DNA from: Holophagales bacterium UBA2201
GTDB taxonomy: Bacteria; Acidobacteriota; Thermoanaerobaculia; UBA2201
DNA length: 46,511 nucleotides
Direction: 5' to 3'
Assembly (NCBI GenBank): GCA_002327305.1
Contig: DCUZ01000031.1
Span: 709-47,219, forward strand
The notes under the pieces were generated by a model that saw nothing but the letters and a program-made list of their open reading frames with translations, searched no databases and was not told where the DNA came from. Every line of letters begins with the position of its first letter. The first letter of the stretch is position 1. The position numbers were made by a program, and so were the translations under genes. Shown here in pieces: positions 23,321 through 34,005 of this stretch.

Positions 23321-24227
23321 GGTGAGGGGCCTGGAGGTGCGGTGGTCCCGCCGGGGCGGACCCGTCCCCGCCCTGCGCGGGCTCTCCTTCTCGGTGGAAG
23401 CCGACGACGTCTTCTGCCTGGTGGGGGAGTCGGGGAGCGGCAAGAGCCTGACGGCCCTGACCCTCTTCGACGCCCTGCCGGAGGGCTTCTCCCTCGCCGC
23501 CGGGAGCGTCCGCCTCCGCGGCGAGGAGGTGGCGGGGACCGACGCCGGGCGGCGGGGAATGGCCTATGTCTTCCAGGACCCCTCCTCCGCCCTCAACCCC
23601 GTCTTCGCCGTGGGGCGGCAGTTGGAGAGCGTCCACCGCGCCCGCGGCGGAGGCGGGCCGTCCCTCGTCCGGGAGGCGCTGGAGGCCGTGGCCATCCCCG
23701 ACCCCGCCTCCCGCCTGCGCGCCTATCCCCACGAATTCTCCGGCGGGATGCAGCAGCGCCTCGTCATCGCCATGGCCCTCCTGGCCCGCCCGGCCCTGCT
23801 GGTGGCCGACGAGCCCACCACCGCCCTGGACCCCACCGTCCAGAAGCGGGTGCTGGAACTCCTGAGCCGGGTCGCCCGCGAGCGGGGGATGGCCATCCTC
23901 CTCATCACCCACGACTTCGGCGTGGTGGCCGCCATGGCCACCCGCGTGGGGGTGCTCTACGCCGGGCGGCTGGTGGAATGCGCCCCGGCTTCAGCCCTCT
24001 TCGCCGAGCCCCTCCATCCCTACACCCGGATGCTCCTGGCCTCCCGGGCCGAACACGGCTTCCAGCCCATCCCCGGCGAAGTGCCCTCGCTTCTCAACCC
24101 CCCGGCGGGGTGTCCCTTCCATCCCCGGTGCCCCCACGCCATGGCCGTCTGCCGGGAGGAGTTCCCGTCCGCGGCCGAGCGGCCCCACCGGGTCGTCCAC
24201 TGCCATCTCCATCCGGGCCATGCTTGA
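23298..24227 (+). CDS. oppD: Peptide ABC transporter ATP-binding protein (OppD/DppD type)
   Basis: 309 residues. Walker A GESGSGKS, Q-loop VFQDPSSALNP, signature FSGGMQQR, Walker B LLVADEPTTALD and H-loop THDFG are all intact. The C-terminal oligopeptide extension has GEVPSLLNPPAGCPFHPRCP with conserved cysteines (CPFHPRCPHAMAVC), seen in proteins of this subfamily. GTG start at 23298 with GGGAGG upstream, 23 nt inside the CDF gene. Together with oppF it supplies the ATPases missing from the oppABC operon 2.7 kb away on the opposite strand. Confidence 0.93.
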   Translation: MPTAPVLEVRGLEVRWSRRGGPVPALRGLSFSVEADDVFCLVGESGSGKSLTALTLFDALPEGFSLAAGSVRLRGEEVAGTDAGRRGMAYVFQDPSSALNPVFAVGRQLESVHRARGGGGPSLVREALEAVAIPDPASRLRAYPHEFSGGMQQRLVIAMALLARPALLVADEPTTALDPTVQKRVLELLSRVARERGMAILLITHDFGVVAAMATRVGVLYAGRLVECAPASALFAEPLHPYTRMLLASRAEHGFQPIPGEVPSLLNPPAGCPFHPRCPHAMAVCREEFPSAAERPHRVVHCHLHPGHA

Positions 24228-25089
24228 GGCCGAGGGCATCGTCAAGGAGTTCGGGGCCGGGGGGCGCCGGGTGCGCGCCCTCAAGGGGGTGTCCCTTTGC
24301 GTGCGGGAGGGGGAGAGCGTGGGGCTGGTGGGGGAGACGGGGTCGGGCAAGACCACCCTGGCCAAGGTGATGATGGGGCTGATCCGCCCCGAGGGCGGAT
24401 CGGTCCGGGCCCGGGGGACGCCCCTGGAGTCCCTCACCGCCGCCGGGAGGCGCCGGTTCCGCCGGGAGTTCCAGATGGTCTTCCAACAGCCCCTCGCCTC
24501 GCTCGATCCCAACTTCACCGTGGAGCAGACCCTCGCCGAGCCCCTCGCCGTCCACGCCTTTCCCGGGGACGAGCGACAGGGGCGCATCCGGCGGACCCTG
24601 GAGGCGGTGGGGCTCCTCCCCGAGGTCCTGGAGAAGTGGCCCGCCCAACTCTCCGGCGGCCAGCGCCAGCGGGTGGCCATCGCCCGCGGCCTCATCCTCG
24701 ACCCCGCCTTACTGGTCCTCGACGAGCCGGTTTCGGCCCTGGACCTTTCGGTGCAGGCCCAGGTCCTCCACCTCCTGGCCGGCCTGCGGCGCGGGCGGGG
24801 GCTGACCTATCTTCTGGTCGCCCACGACATGGGGGTGGTGGAGTTTCTCTGCGACCGCGTGGCGGTGATGTATCACGGCGTGGTCCTGGAGGAGGGGCCC
24901 GTGGGCGAAGTGTGGCGCGGCCCCCTCCACCCCTACACCCGCCGGCTGTTGGAGGCCCGTCTTCCCCTGGAGCCGGGCAGGGGGGTGGGGGAGGCGGCGG
25001 CCGAGGCCCCCCCCCTCCCGGTGTGGGACCGCCAGCCCCCCCTCGAGGAGGTCCGTCCCGGCCACCGGGTCGCGCCGGCGGGGCCGTAA
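24220..25089 (+). CDS. oppF: Peptide ABC transporter ATP-binding protein (OppF/DppF type)
   Basis: 289 residues. Walker A GETGSGKT, Q-loop VFQQPLASLDPN, signature LSGGQRQR, Walker B LLVLDEPVSALD and H-loop AHDMG are intact. The C-terminal extension lacks the usual Cys-rich GCxFxxRCP element of OppF proteins and instead ends in a Pro-rich tail (APPLPVWDRQPPLEEVRPG), so it is shortened compared with the usual length of about 310-330. It overlaps oppD by 8 nt, indicating co-translation. Confidence 0.9.
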   Translation: MLEAEGIVKEFGAGGRRVRALKGVSLCVREGESVGLVGETGSGKTTLAKVMMGLIRPEGGSVRARGTPLESLTAAGRRRFRREFQMVFQQPLASLDPNFTVEQTLAEPLAVHAFPGDERQGRIRRTLEAVGLLPEVLEKWPAQLSGGQRQRVAIARGLILDPALLVLDEPVSALDLSVQAQVLHLLAGLRRGRGLTYLLVAHDMGVVEFLCDRVAVMYHGVVLEEGPVGEVWRGPLHPYTRRLLEARLPLEPGRGVGEAAAEAPPLPVWDRQPPLEEVRPGHRVAPAGP

Positions 25090-25130
25090 CGCGGGCCTGG
25101 CCGGTCTAAACCTTTTCCCCCCCGCGGTGG

Positions 25131-25136
25131 TATAAT
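25131..25136 (+). promoter_or_regulatory. -10 box (TATAAT) of the GWxTD gene
   Basis: TATAAT at 25131-25136, 31 nt before the ATG at 25168. The leader is AT-rich and contains AAGGAG at 25157-25162. The -35 region (TAAACC at 18 bp) is poor. Confidence 0.55.
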
Positions 25137-25167
25137 TAATGCTTCTACTAAGATTAAGGAGTGGTCT

Positions 25168-26643
25168 ATGAAAACGCGTCTCATCGCCGTGGCGATCCTG
25201 TTGTGCGCCGCCTTCGTCGCCGCCGACCTGGGCAAATACCAGGACTGGGACAAGAGCTATGTCCAGCAACTGCTGACCAAGAAGGAATTGAAGGCCTTCG
25301 GCAAGTTGAAGACCGAGAAGGAGGCCGAGGAGTTCATCGCCCTCTTCTGGGCCAAGCGGGACACCACCCCCGGGACGCCGCGCAACGAGTTCCGGGAGCG
25401 GTGCGAACAATACGCCGACCAGGCGGACGATATGTACTCCACCGACAAGGTCAAGGGCTCCCTGACCGACCGGGGAAAGGTCCTCCTGCTCCTGGGGCCC
25501 CCCTTCGCCTCCAAGCAGATGACCGCCGCCGATTCCGAATCGGGACTCGGGCACGAAGGGACCAAGGCCACCGCCTCCCAGGCCGCCTTCATCCGCGTCG
25601 AATATGAGGTCTGGATCTACCGCAAGGAGCAGCTCGAGCGCCTCCCGTTCAAGATCCAGTCCCAGGAACTGAAGATGCAGTTCAAGAAGGAGGAGGGGCA
25701 GAAGGACTACTACCTGGACCGCGGCGTCCCGGCGATCCTCCAGGCCCTCGACCGGGCCGTGGAGGGGTGGGTGAAGTCGCCCGACCTGAAGGAGGTGCCG
25801 GAGTGGGCCCGTTCCATGGGGCTGGGGCCCTTCGAGGCCAAGGCCGCCGCCATCCTGGCGGGGGAGGAACCCCCGGCCCCCGACAAGGGGCTGGCCACCT
25901 GGGCCGTCTTCTTCGACAGCCGCCAGAACCCCTACGGGTCGGCCCTGGTCTTCCTCCCCGACGAGGCGTTTCCCCAGATGCCCGCGCAGGTGCAGACCTA
26001 CATCAGGTTGGTGGGTGGGGACGGCGCCGAGGCGGGGAAGGTGGATGAATTGGTGGATCTGAAAAAGACCCACCGGGGCTGGTACGTGGACCGTTCCTTC
26101 CGGATCAAGCCGGGGCCGCACAAACTGCTCTACATCGTCGGCGCCCCCGACGGCGCCGTCTATTTCTCCGACCTCATGGAGATGGAGGTGCCCGACCTGC
26201 TGGCCGAGGACGCCGAGAACCTGTGGCTGACCCTCTCCAACGACGTGAGTCCCCTCAAGAACGCCTTCGAGGACGACCCCTTCACCTTCGGCGGCGTCAA
26301 GGTGGTGCCCAACCTCTCCGGCGTCTTCAAGACCACCGACGACCTGTGGTATTTCTACAACGTCATGCATCCGCAACTGGACCCCGCCGCCGGCAACCCC
26401 AAACTGTCGCAGAAGGTGGAGATCCTGAAGGACGGGAAGCGCGTCAAGGGCTCCCCCGACAGCGAACTGGGGCCGGAGGCGCTGACCGCCCTCTCCGAGG
26501 GGCGGTGGGCCGCCGGCAACGCCTACAACATCGGGGCCGACCTCAAGCTGGAGCCCGGGGCCTACAAATTCAAACTGACGGTCAAGGACCGCCTCTCCGG
26601 GCGTGAGTTCGTCCAGGAGCGGCCGTTCACGGTCGTCGAGTAA
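25168..26643 (+). CDS. GWxTD domain-containing secreted protein
   Basis: 491 residues with a signal peptide (RLIAVAILLCAAFVAA). Residues about 40-125 match the GWxTD domain: FIALFWAKRDTTPGTPRNEF, then KVKGSLTDRGKVLLLLGPP. The name-giving tryptophan is Ser here (GSLTD instead of GWxTD), while TDRG and the GPP turn remain. The rest (about 200-491) is a beta-rich, two-domain extracellular-looking region ending FKLTVKDRLSGREFVQERPF. Such proteins are frequent in Acidobacteria and of unknown function. AAGGAG precedes the ATG. ribBA begins 5 nt after its stop, so the two may be co-transcribed. Confidence 0.85.
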   Translation: MKTRLIAVAILLCAAFVAADLGKYQDWDKSYVQQLLTKKELKAFGKLKTEKEAEEFIALFWAKRDTTPGTPRNEFRERCEQYADQADDMYSTDKVKGSLTDRGKVLLLLGPPFASKQMTAADSESGLGHEGTKATASQAAFIRVEYEVWIYRKEQLERLPFKIQSQELKMQFKKEEGQKDYYLDRGVPAILQALDRAVEGWVKSPDLKEVPEWARSMGLGPFEAKAAAILAGEEPPAPDKGLATWAVFFDSRQNPYGSALVFLPDEAFPQMPAQVQTYIRLVGGDGAEAGKVDELVDLKKTHRGWYVDRSFRIKPGPHKLLYIVGAPDGAVYFSDLMEMEVPDLLAEDAENLWLTLSNDVSPLKNAFEDDPFTFGGVKVVPNLSGVFKTTDDLWYFYNVMHPQLDPAAGNPKLSQKVEILKDGKRVKGSPDSELGPEALTALSEGRWAAGNAYNIGADLKLEPGAYKFKLTVKDRLSGREFVQERPFTVVE

Positions 26644-26648
26644 CCCGT

Positions 26649-27854
26649 ATGCCGTTTTCCCCGCTTCCGGAGATCCTCAAGGACCTCCGCCGGGGCCGCG
26701 CCGTGGTCGTCGTGGACGACGCGGCGCGGGAGAACGAGGGGGATGTCTGCTTCGCCGCGGAGAAGATCACGCCGGGAAAGGTCAACTTCATGGCGACCCA
26801 CGCCCGCGGCCTCATCTGCCTCGCCCTGACCGAACCGCGGTGCGACGAACTGCGCCTTCCCCCCATGGTGCCCGACAACACCTCGCTCCACCGCACCGCC
26901 TTCACCGTCTCCATCGAGGCGCGGGGCCGCACCACGACGGGCATCTCGGCCCGCGACCGCGCCGCCACCATCCGCACCGCCATCGATCCCGCCACCCGGC
27001 CGGAGGACCTTCTCCGGCCGGGGCATGTCTTTCCCCTGCGGGCGCGGGAGGGCGGGGTCCTGCGGCGCGCGGGGCACACCGAGGCGATTGTGGACCTTTG
27101 CCGCCTGGCGGGTCTGACCCCCGCCGGCGTCCTCTGCGAGATCATCCGCGAGGACGGCACCATGGCGCGCCTGCCCCACCTGAAGCGGTTCGCCGCGAAG
27201 CACGGCCTGAAGATCATCACGGTGGAGGCCATCATCCGCCACCGCCTGCGGAACGAGCGGCTGGTGAGCCGGGAGGCCGGGCCGGCCATTCCCACCCGCC
27301 ACGGGCCGTTCACCGTGGCGGCCTACCGGGTGGAAGCCACGGGGGAGGAGCACGTGGCGCTGGTGATGGGGGAGATCCGGGCGTCCGACCCGGTCCTCGT
27401 GAGGGTCCACAGCCAATGCCTCACGGGCGACGTTTTCGGCTCCCTGCGGTGCGACTGCGGAGAGCAGCTCCACCGGAGCATGGAGCTGATCGCCCGGGAG
27501 GGACGGGGGGTGCTGGTCTATCTCCTGCAGGAGGGGCGCGGTATCGGCCTCTTCAACAAACTGCGGGCCTACGAGGTGCAGGACATCCACGGCGCCGACA
27601 CCGTGGAGGCCAACGAGCATCTGGGGTTCCCGGCCGACAAGCGCGACTACGGGGTGGGGGCGCAGATCCTGCGCGACCTCGGAGTCCGGCGGATGCGCCT
27701 CCTCACCAACAATCCCCAGAAGTACATCGGCCTGGCGGGACACGGCCTGGAGATCGTGGAGCGGGTCCCCCTCGAGGTGCCCCCCACGCAGACCTCCCGG
27801 CGGTACCTGGAGGCCAAGAAAAAGAAGATGGGGCACATCCTCAAACTCGTTTGA
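26649..27854 (+). CDS. ribBA: Bifunctional DHBP synthase / GTP cyclohydrolase II
   Basis: 401 residues. Two early riboflavin-biosynthesis enzymes are fused. The N-terminal half (1-200) is 3,4-dihydroxy-2-butanone-4-phosphate synthase: GRAVVVVDDAARENEGDV with the acidic metal ligands, RTTTGISARDRAATI and GHTEAIVDLCRLAGL. The C-terminal half is GTP cyclohydrolase II: SQCLTGDVFGSLRCDCGEQL supplies the zinc cysteines, LQEGRGIGL and LLTNNPQKY bind GTP. No other rib gene is nearby and no FMN riboswitch fits the 5-nt gap upstream, so regulation must come from the GWxTD promoter or elsewhere. Confidence 0.95.
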   Translation: MPFSPLPEILKDLRRGRAVVVVDDAARENEGDVCFAAEKITPGKVNFMATHARGLICLALTEPRCDELRLPPMVPDNTSLHRTAFTVSIEARGRTTTGISARDRAATIRTAIDPATRPEDLLRPGHVFPLRAREGGVLRRAGHTEAIVDLCRLAGLTPAGVLCEIIREDGTMARLPHLKRFAAKHGLKIITVEAIIRHRLRNERLVSREAGPAIPTRHGPFTVAAYRVEATGEEHVALVMGEIRASDPVLVRVHSQCLTGDVFGSLRCDCGEQLHRSMELIAREGRGVLVYLLQEGRGIGLFNKLRAYEVQDIHGADTVEANEHLGFPADKRDYGVGAQILRDLGVRRMRLLTNNPQKYIGLAGHGLEIVERVPLEVPPTQTSRRYLEAKKKKMGHILKLV

Positions 27855-27867
27855 CGAAGGAGCGTCC

Positions 27868-29166
27868 GTGGACGAATTAAAGCGCATCGAATCGAAGGAG
27901 GCGGTGGTGGGGGTGGTGGGGTTGGGGTATGTGGGGCTCCCCCTGGTCCTCCTGGCGGCCGAGGCGGGGTTTCCCGTCGTCGGCCTCGACATCGATCCGG
28001 AGAAGGTGAAGAAGTTGAAGGCGGGGGAATCCTACATCAAGCACATCCCGTCCGACAAGATCCGGCGGCTGGGGACGCGGAAGTTCGAGGTCACCACCGA
28101 CTTCGCCGCCGTGGGGAAGTGCGACGCGGTCCTCATCTGCGTCCCCACCCCGCTGACCCACCACATGGAACCCGACATGCGGTTCATCGAGGCCACCGCC
28201 CGGGCGATGGTGCCGCATCTCCGGAAGGGGCAGTTGATCGTCCTGGAGAGCACCACCTATCCCGGCACCACCGAGGAATTCCTCAAACCCCTCCTGGAGA
28301 CCTCGGGCCTGAAGGCGGGGACCGACTTCTTCCTGGCCTTCAGCCCCGAGCGGGAGGACCCCGGCAACCCCACCTTCCACACGCGGGTCATCCCCAAGGT
28401 GGTGGGGGGGATGGACGAGCATTCCCTCCGGTTCGCCGTGGCCCTCTACGGGAGCATCGTGGACGCCGTGGTCCCGGTCTCCTCCCTGAAGGTCGCCGAA
28501 AGCTGCAAACTGCTGGAGAACATCTACCGGTGCGTCAACATCGCCATGGTCAACGAATTGAAGATGCTCTTCGACCGGATGGGCATCGACGTGTGGGAGG
28601 TCATCCGCGGCGCCTCCACGAAACCCTTCGGGTTCCAGCCCTTCTACCCGGGCCCCGGCCTGGGCGGCCACTGCATCCCCATCGACCCGTTCTACCTCTC
28701 CTGGAAGGCCAAGGAGTACGACATGAACCTCAACTTCGTCGAGCTGGCGGGGGAGGTGAACGTGGGGATGCCCTATTATGTGGTGGACCGCCTCCAGGCG
28801 GCCCTCAACGACCGGGGCAAGGCCCTGAAGGGGACGACCGTCCTCATCCTCGGCGCGGCCTACAAAAAGAACATCGACGACATGCGGGAGTCGCCCGCCT
28901 TCAAGGTGTGGGAGGTCCTGGAGGCGCGGGGCGCGTCGGTCTGCTACCACGACCCCTTCGTCCCGAAACTGCCCCACACCCGCAAATACGAGCTGATGGC
29001 GGAGAGCCAGCCGCTGACGAGGGAACTGTTGCGGGAAGTGGACGCCGTCGTCATCGTCACCGACCACGACAGCGTGGACTACCGGTTCGTCGTGGAGCAC
29101 GCCCCGCTGGTGGTGGACTCGCGCAACGCCGTGAAGTTCGCCAGCCCCAAGGTGGTGAAGGCATGA
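27868..29166 (+). CDS. UDP-N-acetyl-hexosamine 6-dehydrogenase (WbpA/WbpO-like)
   Basis: 432 residues. UDP-sugar dehydrogenase with NAD-binding GLGYVGLPL, the middle-domain CKLLENIYRCVNIAMVNEL, catalytic Cys in GLGGHCIPIDPFYL and the C-terminal GAAYKKNIDDMRESPA. The ESTTYPGTTEEFLKP and FSPEREDPGN strings point to the UDP-GlcNAc/UDP-GalNAc dehydrogenase branch rather than UDP-glucose. It would make a UDP-N-acetyl-hexosaminuronate for surface polysaccharide. GTG start with GAAGGAG upstream. First of four genes joined by 4-nt ATGA/GTGA overlaps. Exact substrate is inferred only from motif resemblance. Confidence 0.85.
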   Translation: MDELKRIESKEAVVGVVGLGYVGLPLVLLAAEAGFPVVGLDIDPEKVKKLKAGESYIKHIPSDKIRRLGTRKFEVTTDFAAVGKCDAVLICVPTPLTHHMEPDMRFIEATARAMVPHLRKGQLIVLESTTYPGTTEEFLKPLLETSGLKAGTDFFLAFSPEREDPGNPTFHTRVIPKVVGGMDEHSLRFAVALYGSIVDAVVPVSSLKVAESCKLLENIYRCVNIAMVNELKMLFDRMGIDVWEVIRGASTKPFGFQPFYPGPGLGGHCIPIDPFYLSWKAKEYDMNLNFVELAGEVNVGMPYYVVDRLQAALNDRGKALKGTTVLILGAAYKKNIDDMRESPAFKVWEVLEARGASVCYHDPFVPKLPHTRKYELMAESQPLTRELLREVDAVVIVTDHDSVDYRFVVEHAPLVVDSRNAVKFASPKVVKA

Positions 29167-30148
29167 GCCCGGGGGATTCCGGTTCCCTGGCGGGGCCCAT
29201 CCTGGTCACCGGAGGGGCCGGGTTCATCGGCTCGCACCTCGTGGACCACCTTCTGGGACGGGGGATCGAGACGGTGGTGGTGGACGACTTCAACGATTTC
29301 TACGACCCCCGCATCAAGCGGACCAACGTCGCGGGGCACCGGAAGGACCCCCGCTACCGCCTCGTGGAGGGGGACATCGCCGACCGTCCCCTCCTCGAGC
29401 GCCTGTTCGACGAGGTCCCCTTCGCCCTGGTGGTCCACCTGGCCGCCCGGGCCGGGGTGCGCCCCTCGCTTCGGGACCCCCTCCTCTACGAGCGCACCAA
29501 CGGGATCGGGACCCTCAACCTGCTGGAGTGCTGCCGGGCCGGGGGCGTCCGGGACTTCATCATCGCCTCCTCCTCCTCCGTCTACGGCATCAACAGCAAG
29601 GTGCCGTTCAGCGAGGAGGACCCCGTCGAACGGCCCATCTCCCCCTACGCCGCCACCAAGCGGGCCAACGAACTGACCTGCTTCACCTACCACCACCTCT
29701 ACGGGATGAACATCACCTGTCTCCGGTTCTTCACGGTCTACGGGCCGCGCCAGCGGCCGGAGATGGCCATCCACAAGTTCACCCGCCTCATCCACGAGGG
29801 GAGGCCCGTCCCGGTGTTCGGCGACGGGAGCGCGCAACGCGACTTCACCTACATCGACGACATCCTCCAAGGGGTGGTCCGGTCCATGGAGCGCCGGCTC
29901 CCCTACGAGATCTTCAACCTCGGGGAGTCCAGCACCATCGATCTTCTGGGCCTGATCCGCCTCATCGAAAAGGCCCTGGGAAAGAAAGCCGACCTTCAGT
30001 TCCTTCCGGCCGAGCCGGGGGACGTTCCCATCACCTTCGCGGACATCACCAAATCGAGGCGCCTGCTGGATTACGCGCCCAAGACCCCGCTGGAGGACGG
30101 CATCCCCGAGTTCGTCCGGTGGTTCGTCAAAACACAGGGAGGGACCGC

Positions 30149-30152
<4 letters not shown>
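29163..30152 (+). CDS. NAD-dependent epimerase, UDP-glucuronate 4-epimerase-like
   Basis: 329 residues. Short-chain dehydrogenase/epimerase fold: NAD site TGGAGFIGSHL, catalytic Ser in IIASSSSVYG, Tyr/Lys in SPYAATKRANEL, and TVYGPRQRPEMAIHKFTRLI, which resembles bacterial UDP-glucuronate 4-epimerases (GAE/LPS-type). It would convert UDP-GlcA to UDP-GalA. The ATG overlaps the preceding stop by 4 nt. The next gene makes UDP-GlcA, fitting that role. Confidence 0.85.
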
Positions 30153-31455
<1,303 letters not shown>

Positions 31456-31459
<4 letters not shown>

Positions 31460-32406
31460 GGCACGCCGTCGTCACCGGCGGCGCGGGGTTCATCGGCTCC
31501 CACCTCTGCGAGGCCCTGCTGGGGAGGGGATGGGCCGTCACGGCCCTCGACAACCTCCTGACGGGCTCCCTGGAGAACATCGAACCCCTCTTCGGGCGGG
31601 AGGGGTTCCGGTTCGTCCGGCACGACGTCACCGACTACATCCACATCCCGGGGGAGGTGGCCGCCGTCTTCCACTTCGCCTCCCCGGCCTCGCCCATTGA
31701 CTACCTCAACCTCCCCATCCAGACCCTCAAGGTGGGCGCCCTCGGGACCCACAAGGCCCTGGGGCTGGCGCTGGCCAAGAAGGCGGTCTTCATCCTGGCC
31801 TCCACCTCCGAATGCTACGGCGACCCCCTGGTCAACCCCCAGACCGAGGATTACTGGGGCAACGTCAACCCCGTGGGGCCGCGCGGCGTCTACGACGAGG
31901 CGAAGCGGTTCGCCGAGGCCATGACCATGGCCTACCACCGCTACCACGCCGTGGAGGTGCGCATCATCCGCATCTTCAACACCTACGGCCCGCGGATGCG
32001 GATGGAGGACGGGCGCGTGGTGCCCAACCTCATCGTGCAGGCCCTGCGGGGCGAGCCGCTCACCGTCTACGGCGACGGGAGCCAGACCCGCTCCTTCTGC
32101 TACGTGGACGACCTCGTCCGCGGGATCATCCTCGCCGCCGAGCGCGGCGGGACGGGACCCATGAATCTGGGCAATCCGGCGGAGATGACCATCCTCCAGT
32201 TCGCCCACGCCATCAAGAAACTCATCCCCGGGGCCCTGAAGATCGATTTCAGGGACCTCCCGGTGGACGACCCCAAGGTGAGGCGCCCCGACATCGCGAT
32301 GGCCAAGCGCCTGCTGGACTGGGAGCCCCGCGTCCCGTTGGAGGAGGGGTTGGAGAAAACCATCCCCTATTTCCGCGCCAAGCTGGGCGCAGCCGCCGAG
32401 AAGTAG
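31456..32406 (+). CDS. uxs: UDP-glucuronate decarboxylase (UDP-xylose synthase)
   Basis: 316 residues. Extended SDR: TGGAGFIGSHLCEALL, FHFASPASPIDYL, LASTSECYGDPLVNPQTEDYW and GPRGVYDEAKRFAEAM with the Tyr-x-x-x-Lys pair. These strings are diagnostic for UDP-xylose synthase. It converts UDP-GlcA to UDP-xylose. GTG start within a GTGA overlap with ugd. It ends 9 nt before folD, so transcription may continue into that gene. Confidence 0.93.
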
Positions 32407-32415
32407 GAGGGGAGC

Positions 32416-33336
32416 GTGGCCATCCTTCTCGATGGGAAGAAAGTGGCGGCCGACATCCAGGCCGGCGTCAAGGAGGCCGTGGCGGAGCTGGCCCGGGGGG
32501 GCGTGGTCCCCAAGCTGACGGTGGTCCTGGTGGGGGACAACCCGGCAAGCGCCATCTACGTCCGCAACAAGGCGCGTTCCTGTGAGGCCGTGGGGATGGG
32601 CTCCCAGGTCGTCCAGCTTCCGGGGACGGCCACCCAGGCCGAGCTGGCCGCGCGGGTGGACGCCCTCAACGCCGACGACGGGGTGGACGGCATCCTGGTC
32701 CAACTCCCCCTGCCCGGACACCTCGACCCCTTCGACATCCTCTGCCGGCTCGACCCCGCCAAGGACGTGGACGGCTTCCATCCCCGCAACGTGGGGCTCC
32801 TGCAGATCGGGAAGGCGGCCCTCCGGCCCTGCACCCCCGCCGGGATCATGCGGATGCTGGACGCCTACGCCATCCCCCTGGAGGGGGCCCGGGCGGTGGT
32901 GGTGGGGCGCTCCGACATCGTGGGCAAGCCCATGGCCGCCATGCTCCTGCACCGCCACTGCACGGTCACCCTCTGCCACTCGCGCACCCGCGATCTGGCC
33001 TCCGTCACGCGGGAGGCCGACCTCCTCGTGGCCGCCATCGGCCGTGCGGGGCTCATCACGGCGGAGATGGTCAAGCCGGGGGCCGTGGTCGTGGACGTCG
33101 GCATGAACACCCTCACCGACGAGGCCGCGGTGATGCGCTTTTTCGCCTCCGACGCGGCGAAACTCAAGACCTTCCGGGAAAAGGGGTCGGTCCTGATTGG
33201 GGACGTGGACTACCATGGCGTCCTTCCCGTGGCGGGCCATCTGACCCCGGTCCCCGGCGGCGTGGGGCCGCTCACCATCGCGATGCTGATGCAGAGCTGT
33301 GTCACCGCCGCCCGCGCCCGCCGGGGCATGGCCTGA
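32416..33336 (+). CDS. folD: Methylenetetrahydrofolate dehydrogenase/cyclohydrolase
   Basis: 306 residues. Bifunctional one-carbon enzyme interconverting methylene-, methenyl- and formyl-THF. Motifs seen: YVRNKARSCEAVG with the catalytic Lys, GILVQLPLPGHLD, DVDGFHPRNVG, VVVGRSDIVGKPMA and the C-terminal PVPGGVGPLT. It carries an extra stretch (roughly residues 235-262, AVMRFFASDAAKLKTFREKG) compared with the common form of about 285 residues. GTG start with GGAGGGGAG upstream. coaE follows 4 nt after the stop. Confidence 0.95.
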   Translation: MAILLDGKKVAADIQAGVKEAVAELARGGVVPKLTVVLVGDNPASAIYVRNKARSCEAVGMGSQVVQLPGTATQAELAARVDALNADDGVDGILVQLPLPGHLDPFDILCRLDPAKDVDGFHPRNVGLLQIGKAALRPCTPAGIMRMLDAYAIPLEGARAVVVGRSDIVGKPMAAMLLHRHCTVTLCHSRTRDLASVTREADLLVAAIGRAGLITAEMVKPGAVVVDVGMNTLTDEAAVMRFFASDAAKLKTFREKGSVLIGDVDYHGVLPVAGHLTPVPGGVGPLTIAMLMQSCVTAARARRGMA

Positions 33337-33340
33337 TGCC

Positions 33341-33931
33341 GTGCTGATCGGCCTCACCGGAGGGATCGGGTGCGGCAAGAGCACCGTTCTGGCCATGTTT
33401 GGGGACCTCGGCTGTCCGGTCTTCTCCAGCGACGAGGCGGTGGCGGCCCTCCTCGACGACCCGGGCGTCCTGCGGGAATTGAAGGACCATTTCGGCCTCA
33501 CCGTCTTCAGGGACGGCGTCCTCGACAAGGGGGCCCTCGCCGGGATGGTCTTCGGCGGCCCCGGCCCCCTCGCGCGGCTGGAGGCCATCCTCCATCCGCG
33601 GGTCCTGGCGCGGCTGGAGGCCTTCGCGGCCGAGCACCCGCGGGCGGTGGCCGTCGCGGAGGTGCCGCTCCTCTTCGAGAAGAAACTGGAGGAGATGTTC
33701 GCCCGGACCGTCTGCGTCCACTGCCCCGAGGAGACGGCCCTCCGGCGCTACGCCCGCGCCCGCGGCGTCAGCGTCGAGGAGGCGCGCCGGCGCGCCGCCC
33801 GGCAGCTCCCGGTCGAAACCAAGAAACAGTGGGCCGACCACCGCATCGATTCCTCGGGCCACGAGGAGGATGTCCGCAGGCAGGTTGAGGTGCTGCTGAA
33901 GGAATTAAAGAAGTTAATAGTTCAGAGTTGA
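33341..33931 (+). CDS. coaE: Dephospho-CoA kinase
   Basis: 196 residues. Last step of CoA biosynthesis. P-loop GLTGGIGCGKST is at the very N-terminus, then FSSDEAV, LARLEAILHPRVL, EVPLLFEKKLEEMF and RARGVSVEEARRRAARQ. I chose GTG at 33341, four nt after the folD stop, because the P-loop strand begins there; an earlier start inside folD would add 14 unrelated residues. The last codons (KKLIVQS) run into AT-rich gagttcagag-type repeats, so the original C-terminus may have been altered. Confidence 0.93.
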   Translation: MLIGLTGGIGCGKSTVLAMFGDLGCPVFSSDEAVAALLDDPGVLRELKDHFGLTVFRDGVLDKGALAGMVFGGPGPLARLEAILHPRVLARLEAFAAEHPRAVAVAEVPLLFEKKLEEMFARTVCVHCPEETALRRYARARGVSVEEARRRAARQLPVETKKQWADHRIDSSGHEEDVRRQVEVLLKELKKLIVQS

Positions 33932-34005
33932 GAGTTCAGAGACGAAAAACGTAAAGAGTAAGTAGAGGACAAAGAGCCCCGCTCATCAACGATTTCTGGC
34001 ATTCG

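Noticed and set aside
26644..26648. FMN riboswitch upstream of ribBA
   Set aside because: Only 5 nt separate ribBA from the preceding gene, and no conserved RFN element is visible near it.
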